This document shows, in pieces, positions 1 through 6,815 of a stretch of 23,671 nucleotides of DNA. The DNA comes from Oscillospiraceae bacterium. GTDB lineage: Bacteria; Bacillota; Clostridia; Oscillospirales; Ruminococcaceae. The position numbers and the translations under genes are program-made. Location of the stretch: the NCBI GenBank assembly GCA_029062865.1, contig JAIDPG010000367.1, positions 1 through 23,671 of the forward strand. Reading direction: 5' to 3'. Numbering within the stretch: position 1 is the first letter of the stretch; each line of letters opens with the position of its first letter. Below the pieces are notes generated by a model that saw only the letters and a program-made list of their open reading frames with translations, ran no database searches and was not told the origin of the DNA.

Positions 1-2557
1 AGATCGCTTTTTTCTCGGCAATGAGCGTCTTCACCGTCGCGAACGTTTCCTTGACGCTCGCCGCGTCGGGGAGACCGTTCGCGTTATAAAGCGGCGCGAT
101 GTAGCCTATCTTGCTGAACGGGATTTTGAACTCCGCGGAGATGATATCGGGAGCCTTTGCTGTGGTAACAGCAAAAGACACGAGCGTCGGCGGCACGTCA
201 ATAAGCTCGCCGTCCGCCTCGCCGAATGTTCCGCTCATGGAGTCCTTGCCGCCGATCGCGCCGCAGCCCATATCAAGCTGCGCCTTATACGCGCCGAGCA
301 GTGCCGAAAACGGCTTGCCCCAGCGCTCGGGCTTGCCGAGCGTCCTCTCGAAATACTCCTGGAACGTCAAGCGGCACTTTTCGTTGTCGCCGCCCGCCGC
401 CACGACCTTCGCGAGACTTTCAATGACCGCGCAGTACGCGCCGTGATACGGCGACTGCTCCGAAACGGCGGGATTAAAGCCCCACGCCATTATCGAGGCA
501 GTCTCGGTTTTGCCGCCGAGCACGGGGATCTTCGCCGCCATCGCCTGAACGGGCGTTTGCTGAGTGCGCCCCGCAAACGGCATCAGAACGGTGTTCGCGC
601 CGATCGTGCTGTCGAACCGCTGAACGAGCCCCCGCTGCGAGCAGACGTTCAGATCAGTTACGAGCTTTTCCCAGTCCTCCGCGGTGTTATGCCGCCCGGT
701 GGAGTAGCTTACGTTCACGTCGGGAACGTAAACCTCGGTGTGCTTCTCAGCGCCGTTGGAGTTCAGAAACTCGCGCGAGATGTCAACTATCGTCTTGCCG
801 TTCCACGTCATTTTAAGGCGCGGCTCTTCCTTTACGACCGCCACAGGCGTGCTTTCGAGGTTTTCCTTTGAAGCCAGCGCGCGGAATTTCTCCACGTCCT
901 CGGGAGCGACTACGACAGCCATTCTCTCCTGCGATTCGGAGATCGCGAGTTCCGTACCGTCAAGTCCGTCGTATTTTTTCGGGACTTTATCAAGGTCGAT
1001 CTCAAGTCCGTCCGCGAGCTCGCCGATCGCGACGGAAACGCCGCCCGCGCCGAAGTCGTTGCAGCGCTTGATGAGCTTCGTAGCCTCCGGGTCGCGGAAG
1101 AGACGCTGAAGCTTGCGCTCCTCGGGGGCGTTGCCCTTTTGGACCTCCGCGCCGCAGCTGTCGAGCGACTGAACGGAGTGCGCCTTAGAGGAGCCCGTAG
1201 CTCCGCCGCAGCCGTCGCGCCCCGTCCGCCCGCCAAGCAGGATTATGATGTCGCCGGGCGCGGGGCGCTCTCGGCGGACATTCTCCGCGGGAGCCGCGCC
1301 GATAACCGCGCCTATCTCCATACGCTTCGCCATATAGCCGTGGTGGTAAACCTCCGCGACGTGCCCCGTCGCTAAGCCTATCTGGTTTCCGTAGGACGAA
1401 TACCCCGCGGCGGCTGTCGTCGTGATCTTGCGCGGCGGCAGCTTGCCCTCCAGCGTCTGCTCAACAGGCAGCAGCGGGTCGGAAGCGCCCGTTACTCTCA
1501 TCGCCTGATAAACATACGAACGCCCCGAAAGCGGGTCGCGAATAGCGCCGCCGAGGCACGTCGCCGCACCGCCGAACGGCTCTATCTCCGTCGGGTGGTT
1601 GTGCGTTTCGTTTTTGAACATCAGCAGCCAGTCCTCGTCCTTGCCGTCGACGTCCACGGTTATCTTCACGGAGCAGGCGTTTATCTCCTCGCTCTCGTCC
1701 AGATCGTTCAGAAGCCCGTCCCTTTTGAGCTTTTTAGCCGCCAGCGTCGCGATATCCATAAGGCAGATAGGCTTGTCGCCGCGCCCAAGCTCGGCGCGGT
1801 CTGCGCGGTATTCCGCGAAGGCGGTCTCGATATACGGAGGCTTTATCACCGCCTTGTCGATGATAGTACCGAATGTCGTGTGGCGGCAATGGTCGCTCCA
1901 ATACGTGTCTATCATACGTATCTCGGTGATAGTCGGGTCGCGCTTTTCGCTCTTGAAATAATCCTGACAGAATTTTATATCGCCGTTATCCATAGCCAAG
2001 CCGTATTGCGTGACGAACTCCGCAAGCTCCTCGTCGGTTTTCTTGATGAAGCCCTTGAGCGTCTCCACCTTGGTCGGGATCTTGTAGGTCGTTTTGAGTG
2101 TTTCTTTCTTCTCGAAGCCGCACTCGCGCGCCTCGACCGCGTTGATAAGATAGCGCTTTATCCGCGCAAACTCCTCATCCGTGATATTCCCGGAGAGTAT
2201 GTAGAGCTTCGCGTAGCGCACGTCGGGGCGATCGCCCTTGCAGAGCATCTGGATACACTGTGCCGCGGAATCCGCGCGCTGGTCGAACTGCCCCGGCAGA
2301 AACTCCACCGCGAACATACGTTCGTTTTCCCCAAGTTCGGGAAGCTCGTCGTAAACATCGTCGACGGGCGGCTCGCTGAACACGGTCGGCACCGCCGCCT
2401 TGAAGTTTTTCGCCGAAATTCCCTCCACGTCATAGCGGTTGACGACGCGCACGCCCGTCACAGATTTGATGCCCAGCGCGGTGTTCAAGTCCGCCAGCGC
2501 CGCCGCGCCGTCCACGGCATACAGTTTTTTCTTCTCCACATAAATTCGATAAACCAT
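1..2557 (-). CDS. purL: Phosphoribosylformylglycinamidine synthase, single-chain type (3' end beyond window)
   Basis: This enzyme makes FGAM from FGAR, ATP and glutamine, the fourth step of de novo purine synthesis in the cytosol. About 852 codons are present and remain open to the window edge. Clade II single-chain PurL proteins are about 1240 residues, so the C-terminal glutaminase domain lies outside. The translation begins MVYRIYVEKKKLYAVD. It contains the FGAM synthase signature NETHNHPTEIEPFGG near residues 316-330, followed by GGAIRDPLSGR, a glycine-rich GRDGCGGATGSSKAHS and ADGLEIDLDKVPKKYDG. Near the window edge it has GCGAIGGKDSMSG, the second synthase half. The ATG at 2557 follows AAAGGAGATAATAAA, an ideal ribosome site, with a sigma-A promoter upstream. 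No guanine riboswitch fits in the roughly 48-nt leader. Identification is firm. Confidence 0.97.
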   Translation of the reverse strand, partial: MVYRIYVEKKKLYAVDGAAALADLNTALGIKSVTGVRVVNRYDVEGISAKNFKAAVPTVFSEPPVDDVYDELPELGENERMFAVEFLPGQFDQRADSAAQCIQMLCKGDRPDVRYAKLYILSGNITDEEFARIKRYLINAVEARECGFEKKETLKTTYKIPTKVETLKGFIKKTDEELAEFVTQYGLAMDNGDIKFCQDYFKSEKRDPTITEIRMIDTYWSDHCRHTTFGTIIDKAVIKPPYIETAFAEYRADRAELGRGDKPICLMDIATLAAKKLKRDGLLNDLDESEEINACSVKITVDVDGKDEDWLLMFKNETHNHPTEIEPFGGAATCLGGAIRDPLSGRSYVYQAMRVTGASDPLLPVEQTLEGKLPPRKITTTAAAGYSSYGNQIGLATGHVAEVYHHGYMAKRMEIGAVIGAAPAENVRRERPAPGDIIILLGGRTGRDGCGGATGSSKAHSVQSLDSCGAEVQKGNAPEERKLQRLFRDPEATKLIKRCNDFGAGGVSVAIGELADGLEIDLDKVPKKYDGLDGTELAISESQERMAVVVAPEDVEKFRALASKENLESTPVAVVKEEPRLKMTWNGKTIVDISREFLNSNGAEKHTEVYVPDVNVSYSTGRHNTAEDWEKLVTDLNVCSQRGLVQRFDSTIGANTVLMPFAGRTQQTPVQAMAAKIPVLGGKTETASIMAWGFNPAVSEQSPYHGAYCAVIESLAKVVAAGGDNEKCRLTFQEYFERTLGKPERWGKPFSALLGAYKAQLDMGCGAIGGKDSMSGTFGEADGELIDVPPTLVSFAVTTAKAPDIISAEFKIPFSKIGYIAPLYNANGLPDAASVKETFATVKTLIAEKKAI

Positions 2558-2611
2558 TTTATTATCTCCTTTTGAGGCGAGCTTAAACCTCGCCGCTTTT
2601 TATTTACCTTT

Positions 2612-2640
2612 ATTATAGCACAAGCCGGGGGAAATTTCAA
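2612..2640 (-). promoter_or_regulatory. Sigma-A promoter of purL
   Basis: Read on the minus strand, TTGAAA (2640-2635) and TATAAT (2617-2612) are separated by 17 bp. The leader of about 48 nt contains a 6-bp hairpin, GGCGAG/CTCGCC (2576-2594), just before the ribosome site. No PurR-box-like repeat was recognised. Confidence 0.8.
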
Positions 2641-2664
2641 TACCTATTAGAAGTCGGAGATCAG

Positions 2665-2683
2665 ATTGACGCTTCGCGTCAAT
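2665..2683. repeat. Short palindrome ATTGACGC-TTC-GCGTCAAT
   Basis: A perfect 8-bp inverted repeat with a TTC triloop lies between mtaB and the purL promoter. No T-run follows on either strand, so it is not a typical terminator. It shares the C-TTC-G / C-GAA-G centre with several other short palindromes in the window. The rest of 2641-2785 shows nothing recognisable. Confidence 0.7.
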
Positions 2684-2785
2684 GCTGTGACAAGAGGCAA
2701 AAGCGCTCCGGTAATTCCAATCTGTATATTCACTCGCGAAAATAACTCCGCGTAAATTAGTTGCAATTCGCTAAAGTTCCCTGCG

Positions 2786-4066
2786 CTAAATCACTATTCC
2801 TCGACAATAACCGTCGCCAATCTCCGTTATTTTCACGTCGGCGAGCGTATGCCGCGGCAATTCTATTCCGTAAATTCTTACAGGAATATAACTCTCCGTA
2901 AATCCATGCGAATAGTCCTTGGATTGCGGTCTTTCGACAAGAACCGTGTGCTCTGTACCGATTTGGGATTGCAGGAACTCGCACTCGAGATCGCGCGCTG
3001 CCTTTGTGAGAATTTCTACGCGCTCGCTTCTGACGGAGGGGTGAACCTGCTCCATTTCCGCCGCGACAGTGCCGGGGCGCAGCGAGTACGGAAAAACGTG
3101 TATCTTCGCGAAGCCGATCTCCCGCGCGAATTCTAAACTCTCCGCAAACTCCTCGTCCGTCTCGCCCGGGAAGCCGACTATCATATCCGTAGTTATCGAG
3201 CAGCCGGGAAACGTTTCGCGGAGCTTGTCCGCAACGTGCCGGAACTGCGCCGTGTCGTATTTTCGGTTCATGCGCTCCAAAACGCCGTCGCTGCCCGATT
3301 GCAGCGACAGGTGGAAATGCGGGCAGAGCGCCTTTACCTCGGCGAGCCGCGCTATTCCGTCGTCTGTCATCATCTCGGGCTCCAGCGAGCTCAACCGAAG
3401 CCGCTCCACGCCCGAGCTTGCCGCCGACTTCGCCGCGTCCGCGAGCGTAAGCCCGAGGTCCGCACCGTAGCAGCCGAGGTTTATCCCCGTGAGAACTATC
3501 TCGTGATGTCCGTCATCGACGCACTGCGCGGCTTGCTCCCGAATAACCTCAACGGGCAGCGAGCGAACACGCCCGCGCGCCGTCGGGATAATGCAATACG
3601 AGCAGAAGCGGTCGCAGCCGTCCTCGATTTTCAGAAACGCGCGTGTTCTGTCCATATCGGGCACGGCGCTTTCGAGGTCGTATTCCCGCGACAACGGCGC
3701 AATTTTCACCGATTTGTGGCGCGTTTTCATAAACTCGCGCACGAGCCGGGGAAGCTTGCTTTTGTCGGCGTTGCCGATAACGATGTCCGCGCCGAATTTC
3801 AGCCCCGCCTCGTCGGGGTAGCTCTGCGGATAACAGCCGCAAAGCGCGACTACGGCGTTCGGATTCTCGCGGCGGCAGCGCGACAGCGCGTGCCGAGCCT
3901 TCGTCACCGCCATTCCCGTAACGGCACAGGAGTTTATCACATAAACGTTGGCGCGCGCGTCGTCCTTTTCGACCTTCGTGTAGCCGTCCGCGAGGAAACT
4001 CTTCTCAATAGCCGCGCTCTCGCAGGAGTTCAGCTTGCAGCCGAGCGTTATGATCTTAAAGGTCAT
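2786..4066 (-). CDS. mtaB: tRNA (t6A37) methylthiotransferase MtaB
   Basis: This radical-SAM enzyme adds a methylthio group to t6A37 of ANN-decoding tRNAs, forming ms2t6A. The 426-residue protein has the complete three-domain layout. The N-terminal methylthiotransferase domain has cysteines at Cys10 (TLGCKLN), Cys47 (INSCAVT) and in LCGCYPQ. The radical-SAM motif C-x3-C-x2-C is at Cys151/155/158 (GCDRFCSYCIIPTARG). A C-terminal TRAM domain covers about the last 60 residues. The short PTARGR form and the family's typical length favour MtaB over MiaB or RimO. I chose ATG 4066 because AGAGGTGAC lies at correct spacing and the family starts at this position. An in-frame ATG at 4105 would add 13 unrelated residues. 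The gene is probably transcribed on its own. Confidence 0.95.
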   Translation of the reverse strand: MTFKIITLGCKLNSCESAAIEKSFLADGYTKVEKDDARANVYVINSCAVTGMAVTKARHALSRCRRENPNAVVALCGCYPQSYPDEAGLKFGADIVIGNADKSKLPRLVREFMKTRHKSVKIAPLSREYDLESAVPDMDRTRAFLKIEDGCDRFCSYCIIPTARGRVRSLPVEVIREQAAQCVDDGHHEIVLTGINLGCYGADLGLTLADAAKSAASSGVERLRLSSLEPEMMTDDGIARLAEVKALCPHFHLSLQSGSDGVLERMNRKYDTAQFRHVADKLRETFPGCSITTDMIVGFPGETDEEFAESLEFAREIGFAKIHVFPYSLRPGTVAAEMEQVHPSVRSERVEILTKAARDLECEFLQSQIGTEHTVLVERPQSKDYSHGFTESYIPVRIYGIELPRHTLADVKITEIGDGYCRGIVI

Positions 4067-4103
4067 CAATGTCACCTCTTGTCGAATTGTAATATTTTTG
4101 AGC

Positions 4104-4131
4104 AATATGCATATTTGTATATCGAATTATA
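4104..4131 (-). promoter_or_regulatory. Possible mtaB promoter region with 12-bp palindrome
   Basis: A TATAAT hexamer on the minus strand (4131-4126) lies about 60 bp upstream of mtaB, in AT-rich DNA. No convincing -35 was found; TTCCGT at a 16-bp spacing is weak. The perfect palindrome AATATGCATATT (4104-4115) falls near the presumed transcription start and could be an operator. This is low-confidence inference. Confidence 0.35.
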
Positions 4132-4175
4132 TCGTTATCTGTAATTTACGGAAGCAAATATACTTATCGTATTCG

Positions 4176-5006
4176 TTATCCATTATACATTCTCAACTGC
4201 ACCGACACCAGCTCGGGCGGGTCGTTGATTTTCGGGTAGAGCGTGCTGTTGCCGAGGCTGCGGCTGACTATCATTTTTGTATTATTTTCGACAAAAATAC
4301 CCTCGGTATATTTCGGGAACCAGCCCTGATGCACTGCGAACAGCCCTCGCTTCGCGAGCGGGATACGAATTTGCCCGCCGTGCGCGTGACCCGTCAGCGC
4401 GAGCGAGACGTTGTGCCGCGTGTACACGAGGAACAGCTCCGGGCGGTGAGAAAGCAGCAGCGTGAAGCCGCTCTCGCTGCCGCAAAGCCGCGCTAGCTTC
4501 TCGTGCGTGAGGCGCTCGGGCGGGATGTGCCGCTGAAAGGACGGATCGGCGAGACCGATGACGGTGATGTACGAGCCGCCTCTTTGAATTCGCGCCGCCT
4601 CGTCGTCAAGGACGACCGCGCCGAGGCTTTGGAGCTTCGGCTTGATCGCGGTGAAGTAGTCCGCGAAGCGCTGCTCGTGGTTGCCGCTAACGTAATAGCA
4701 CGGCGCGAGCCGCGCCACCTGCTCCAGAAACGAATAGGCGTTCTCGCGGCGGAGCGTGTGGAACAGATCACCCGTGATCGCGATAAGATCGGGCTTTTCG
4801 GCGCGTATCGCCGACATCAGCCTGCTCTGCTCCCTGCCGAACCGTGCGTTGTGCAAATCGGAAACCTGAACTATCTTAAAGCCGTCAAACTCCTCCGGGA
4901 GCTCACGAAATGCGACTGCATACCGCGAAACGGTAAGCCGGAAATTATCGTATACCGTCCACGCCGCAATCGCGGCGGCAAGCGGGATTACAGCCTTTAA
5001 GCTCAT
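4176..5006 (-). CDS. Membrane-anchored calcineurin-like metallophosphoesterase
   Basis: The 276-residue protein is a binuclear-metal phosphohydrolase of the calcineurin-like superfamily (YkuE/YaeI-like branch). The metal-ligand motifs appear in order: VSDLH (Asp50, His52), TGDLFH (Asp80), SGNHE (Asn109, His110), LLSHRP and LTGHAHGGQ. A hydrophobic segment at residues 5-18 probably anchors the enzyme, leaving the catalytic domain outside the membrane. Relatives act on phospholipid or nucleotide-sugar pyrophosphates, but the substrate cannot be read from sequence. ATG 5006 is preceded by GGGAG at slightly long spacing. A clear promoter lies upstream, divergent from the HPr-like gene. The C-terminal SRSLGNSTLYPKINDPPEL is typical of the family, so the gene looks intact. 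Confidence 0.9.
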   Translation of the reverse strand: MSLKAVIPLAAAIAAWTVYDNFRLTVSRYAVAFRELPEEFDGFKIVQVSDLHNARFGREQSRLMSAIRAEKPDLIAITGDLFHTLRRENAYSFLEQVARLAPCYYVSGNHEQRFADYFTAIKPKLQSLGAVVLDDEAARIQRGGSYITVIGLADPSFQRHIPPERLTHEKLARLCGSESGFTLLLSHRPELFLVYTRHNVSLALTGHAHGGQIRIPLAKRGLFAVHQGWFPKYTEGIFVENNTKMIVSRSLGNSTLYPKINDPPELVSVQLRMYNG

Positions 5007-5093
5007 TTCAGATCATCTCCCGTTGGATAAAATGCCAAAAACCCGAATATATTTTTGTGCAATACCGCCAAAGCCGCACATCTCTACAATTAT

Positions 5094-5122
5094 ATTATAC
5101 TTTAAATCTCCGAATTTTGCAA
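5094..5122 (-). promoter_or_regulatory. Sigma-A promoter of the metallophosphoesterase gene
   Basis: On the minus strand, TTGCAA (5122-5117) is followed after 17 bp by TATAAT (5099-5094). The leader is about 85 nt. The -35 box is only 7 bp from the -35 of the opposing HPr-like promoter. Confidence 0.75.
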
Positions 5123-5129
5123 TAAGCTA

Positions 5130-5158
5130 TTGACTATTTTATAATTTATTGTTATATT
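5130..5158 (+). promoter_or_regulatory. Sigma-A promoter of the HPr-like gene
   Basis: TTGACT (5130-5135) and TATATT (5153-5158) have a 17-bp spacer. The leader of about 105 nt includes a G-run (GGGGGGATTTTCCC) and a GC-rich stretch CCCGCGCGGGG, but no recognised riboswitch. Confidence 0.65.
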
Positions 5159-5269
5159 ATTTACAGGGGGGATTTTCCCTACATATATAAAGACAAGGGA
5201 AACCGAACGGCGGGGCTCACCCGCGCGGGGCAATTCCCAAAACGTGAACAAAAGAAAGGCGGCGTTTTT

Positions 5270-5506
5270 ATGACAAAATGCAAGATAAAGCTCGGCTCGA
5301 TTACGGAGGTGAAGGAATTCACGACGCTCGCGAACTCCTATGACTTCGAGCTCGACCTCATTTCGGGGAGATACACGGTTGACGCGCGCTCGATAATGGG
5401 CATTTTCAGCCTCGACCTTACAAAGGCGCTCACGCTCGTTATCCACGCGGAGGACGAGGAGTGCAGGGATTTCCTTGAGGAAGCAAAGAAGTTTATCGAC
5501 GATTAA
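5270..5506 (+). CDS. HPr-domain protein lacking the phosphorylatable histidine
   Basis: The 78-residue protein aligns over its length with PTS phosphocarrier HPr. Its best match is the regulatory-serine region: DARSIMGIFSLDL corresponds to HPr AKSIMGVMSLGI, with the Ser46-equivalent kept. The active-site segment GLHARPA is replaced by GSITEVKEF, so the His15 position carries no histidine. It therefore cannot pass phosphate in the usual PTS way. A role as a Crh-like regulator or other partner-binding protein is inference. ATG 5270 follows AAAGAAAGGCGG. The gene is monocistronic, with its own promoter and a strong terminator. Histidine-less HPr-like proteins occur in other Clostridia; the function is not known to me. 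Confidence 0.8.
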   Translation: MTKCKIKLGSITEVKEFTTLANSYDFELDLISGRYTVDARSIMGIFSLDLTKALTLVIHAEDEECRDFLEEAKKFIDD

Positions 5507-5515
5507 CAAACATTT

Positions 5516-5546
5516 CCCCCGCCCTTTGAATGGGCGGGGGTTTTTT
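5516..5546 (+). terminator. Rho-independent terminator of the HPr-like gene
   Basis: A 9-bp perfect stem, CCCCCGCCC (5516-5524) with GGGCGGGGG (5532-5540), has a 7-nt loop and is followed by six Ts. It begins 9 bases after the stop codon. Confidence 0.93.
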
Positions 5547-5554
5547 CAATTTTC

Positions 5555-5591
5555 TTGTGACAAAACCTCCCCAACTCGTGACTATATTAAC
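5555..5591 (+). promoter_or_regulatory. Candidate promoter of the ECF sigma operon, with repeated TGTGAC/CGTGAC
   Basis: TTGTGACAAAA (5555-5565) and TCGTGACTATATTAAC (5576-5591) share the GTGAC core about 21 bp apart. TATATT (5583-5588) could be a -10. No TTGACA-like box sits at the right distance; GACAAA at an 18-bp spacing is the nearest. The non-consensus architecture would suit an alternative-sigma, possibly autoregulated, promoter. This is inference. Confidence 0.45.
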
Positions 5592-5640
5592 AAGAGCGTC
5601 GATGTTCTAAATCCCAGAAAATCCAAAGGTGGTGAAACGC

Positions 5641-6189
5641 GTGACTGATGAAGAGATTGTTGCCTTGCTTGAAAAACGCAATGACAAGGGCTTAAAGGCG
5701 CTTTCCCAAAAGTTTTCACGGCTGATTTTGAAAATCTCCCGCAATATATTAGGCTCGCAGACCGACGCGGAGGAGTGCCTCAACGACACACTGCTCGCCG
5801 TGTGGAACGCGATACCGCCCGATAAGCCGAACAACCTCGCGGCGTATGTCGCGAAAATCGCGCGTCGCAAAACGCTCAACCGACTGCGCTACAACACCGC
5901 CCCGACGCGGAATTCCGAGCTGCTTGCCGAGCTTGACGAGTGCCTGCCGTCGAATATGCGCTCCGTTGAGGAAGCCGCCGAGCTTTCGGAGCTCACCAAC
6001 GCGCTGAACGGCTGGCTCGACACGCTTTCCGAAACGCACAAGCGGCTGTTTATGGAGCGGTACTTCAACGCGCTGCCTATCAAGGACGCGGCGCGGCTTT
6101 GCGCGATGTCCCTCACCGCCGCCACCTCCGCGCTCTCGCGAATGAGAGCGTCGCTGAAGGCTTACTTAGAAGAAAGGAGCTTGCTATGA
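5641..6189 (+). CDS. ECF-type RNA polymerase sigma factor
   Basis: The 182-residue sigma-70 family protein has only regions 2 and 4. Region 2 covers roughly residues 15-85, with DAEECLNDTLLAVWNAIPP and YVAKIARRKTLNRLR for core and -10 contacts. Region 4 covers about residues 125-180, with LSETHKRLFMERYFNALPIKD and a helix-turn-helix in LCAMSLTAATSALSRMR for the -35. A GTG start at 5641 fits AAAGGTGG (5626-5633) seven bases upstream. The GTG codons at 5629 and 5632 overlap that ribosome site and are less likely. The stop overlaps the next gene's ATG (ATGA), so the two are translationally coupled, the normal arrangement for an ECF sigma factor and its regulator. The inducing signal is not visible. 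Confidence 0.9.
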   Translation: MTDEEIVALLEKRNDKGLKALSQKFSRLILKISRNILGSQTDAEECLNDTLLAVWNAIPPDKPNNLAAYVAKIARRKTLNRLRYNTAPTRNSELLAELDECLPSNMRSVEEAAELSELTNALNGWLDTLSETHKRLFMERYFNALPIKDAARLCAMSLTAATSALSRMRASLKAYLEERSLL

Positions 6190-6773
6190 GTGATAAAAGA
6201 ATAAATCCGATTTTCGAGGCGCTTAGTAATGTTGACGAACGGCATATTCCCTCCTCAAAGGGAAAAAGGCTCGCGAACAAGCTGGCAATGGGGCTTGCCG
6301 CGGCGGCAGTGGTAATTCTCGGCGTGGGCGGGTGCGTTACCGCGATCACGATGAACAGACCGGCTGCCGCTGACTCGGCGCTCCAGCTCCCCGAGGTCAA
6401 GACCGGAAGATATTATCTCAACGGGGATGTAAACAGCGATATGTATGTTGAGCTTACCGAGGACTACATCGTTTTAAGAATAACGGACGGCGACTCTCTT
6501 GCAATGTTCGAGGAGTTTTGCCGTAACATAGGCTACACCGAAGAAGAAGTCGCTATCAATGCGGAGAAGCATAGAGACGATTATTGCACCGAAAGGAAAT
6601 ATTTTCTCGGTGTTACTGGGGTTAAAAGCGTTCCCTATATGCTTTTGACACACTATGATGAAGAATATGCCGCAACTGCCGAGGATCACCGGGTTGGCGG
6701 AAGCGGTTATTGTTATGACGGCGAGAATAAGATCTGGTTGTCTTTGGTAGGCGATTTCTATTACGTCGAATAA
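6186..6773 (+). CDS. Single-pass membrane protein paired with the ECF sigma factor (putative anti-sigma)
   Basis: The 195-residue protein has a basic cytoplasmic tail of about 35 residues, one transmembrane segment at about 39-60 (LAMGLAAAAVVILGVGGCV) and an extracytoplasmic domain of about 130 residues. That domain begins after a Pro/Ala linker and includes TGRYYLNGDVNSDMYVELTEDYIVLRI. There is no zinc-binding anti-sigma motif (HxxxCxxC), and the cytoplasmic tail is short for the usual sigma-binding domain. The anti-sigma role is therefore inferred only from the ATGA overlap with the sigma gene and from topology. The outer part resembles small lipocalin- or peptide-sensing-like domains found in Clostridia, but I do not recognise the family. 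AGAAAGGAGC precedes the start. A terminator follows immediately. Confidence 0.75.
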   Translation: MSDKRINPIFEALSNVDERHIPSSKGKRLANKLAMGLAAAAVVILGVGGCVTAITMNRPAAADSALQLPEVKTGRYYLNGDVNSDMYVELTEDYIVLRITDGDSLAMFEEFCRNIGYTEEEVAINAEKHRDDYCTERKYFLGVTGVKSVPYMLLTHYDEEYAATAEDHRVGGSGYCYDGENKIWLSLVGDFYYVE

Positions 6774-6783
6774 TAATAAATAA

Positions 6784-6810
6784 ACAATCCCCCGCTCCGC
6801 GGGGGATTGT
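6784..6810. terminator. Hairpin terminator between convergent operons
   Basis: A perfect 12-bp stem, ACAATCCCCCGC/GCGGGGGATTGT, has a 3-nt loop. It lies between the stops of the sigma partner (plus) and the ABC permease (minus). The flanking runs are only moderately T-rich on either strand. It probably serves both operons. Confidence 0.75.
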
Positions 6811-6815
6811 TGTAT

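Noticed and set aside
1595..2575. 326-codon open frame on the plus strand
   Set aside because: It is antisense to purL, whose motifs are unambiguous. The frame is a by-product of codon bias.
2558..2640. Guanine riboswitch or PurR operator for purL
   Set aside because: The leader is about 48 nt with one 6-bp hairpin. Neither the riboswitch core nor PurR-box repeats are visible.
5057..5079. GTGC...GCAC hairpin in the phosphoesterase leader, partly resembling the fold-back terminus
   Set aside because: Only short discontinuous matches (AATACCGC, GCCGCAC) exist, too little to call a second copy.
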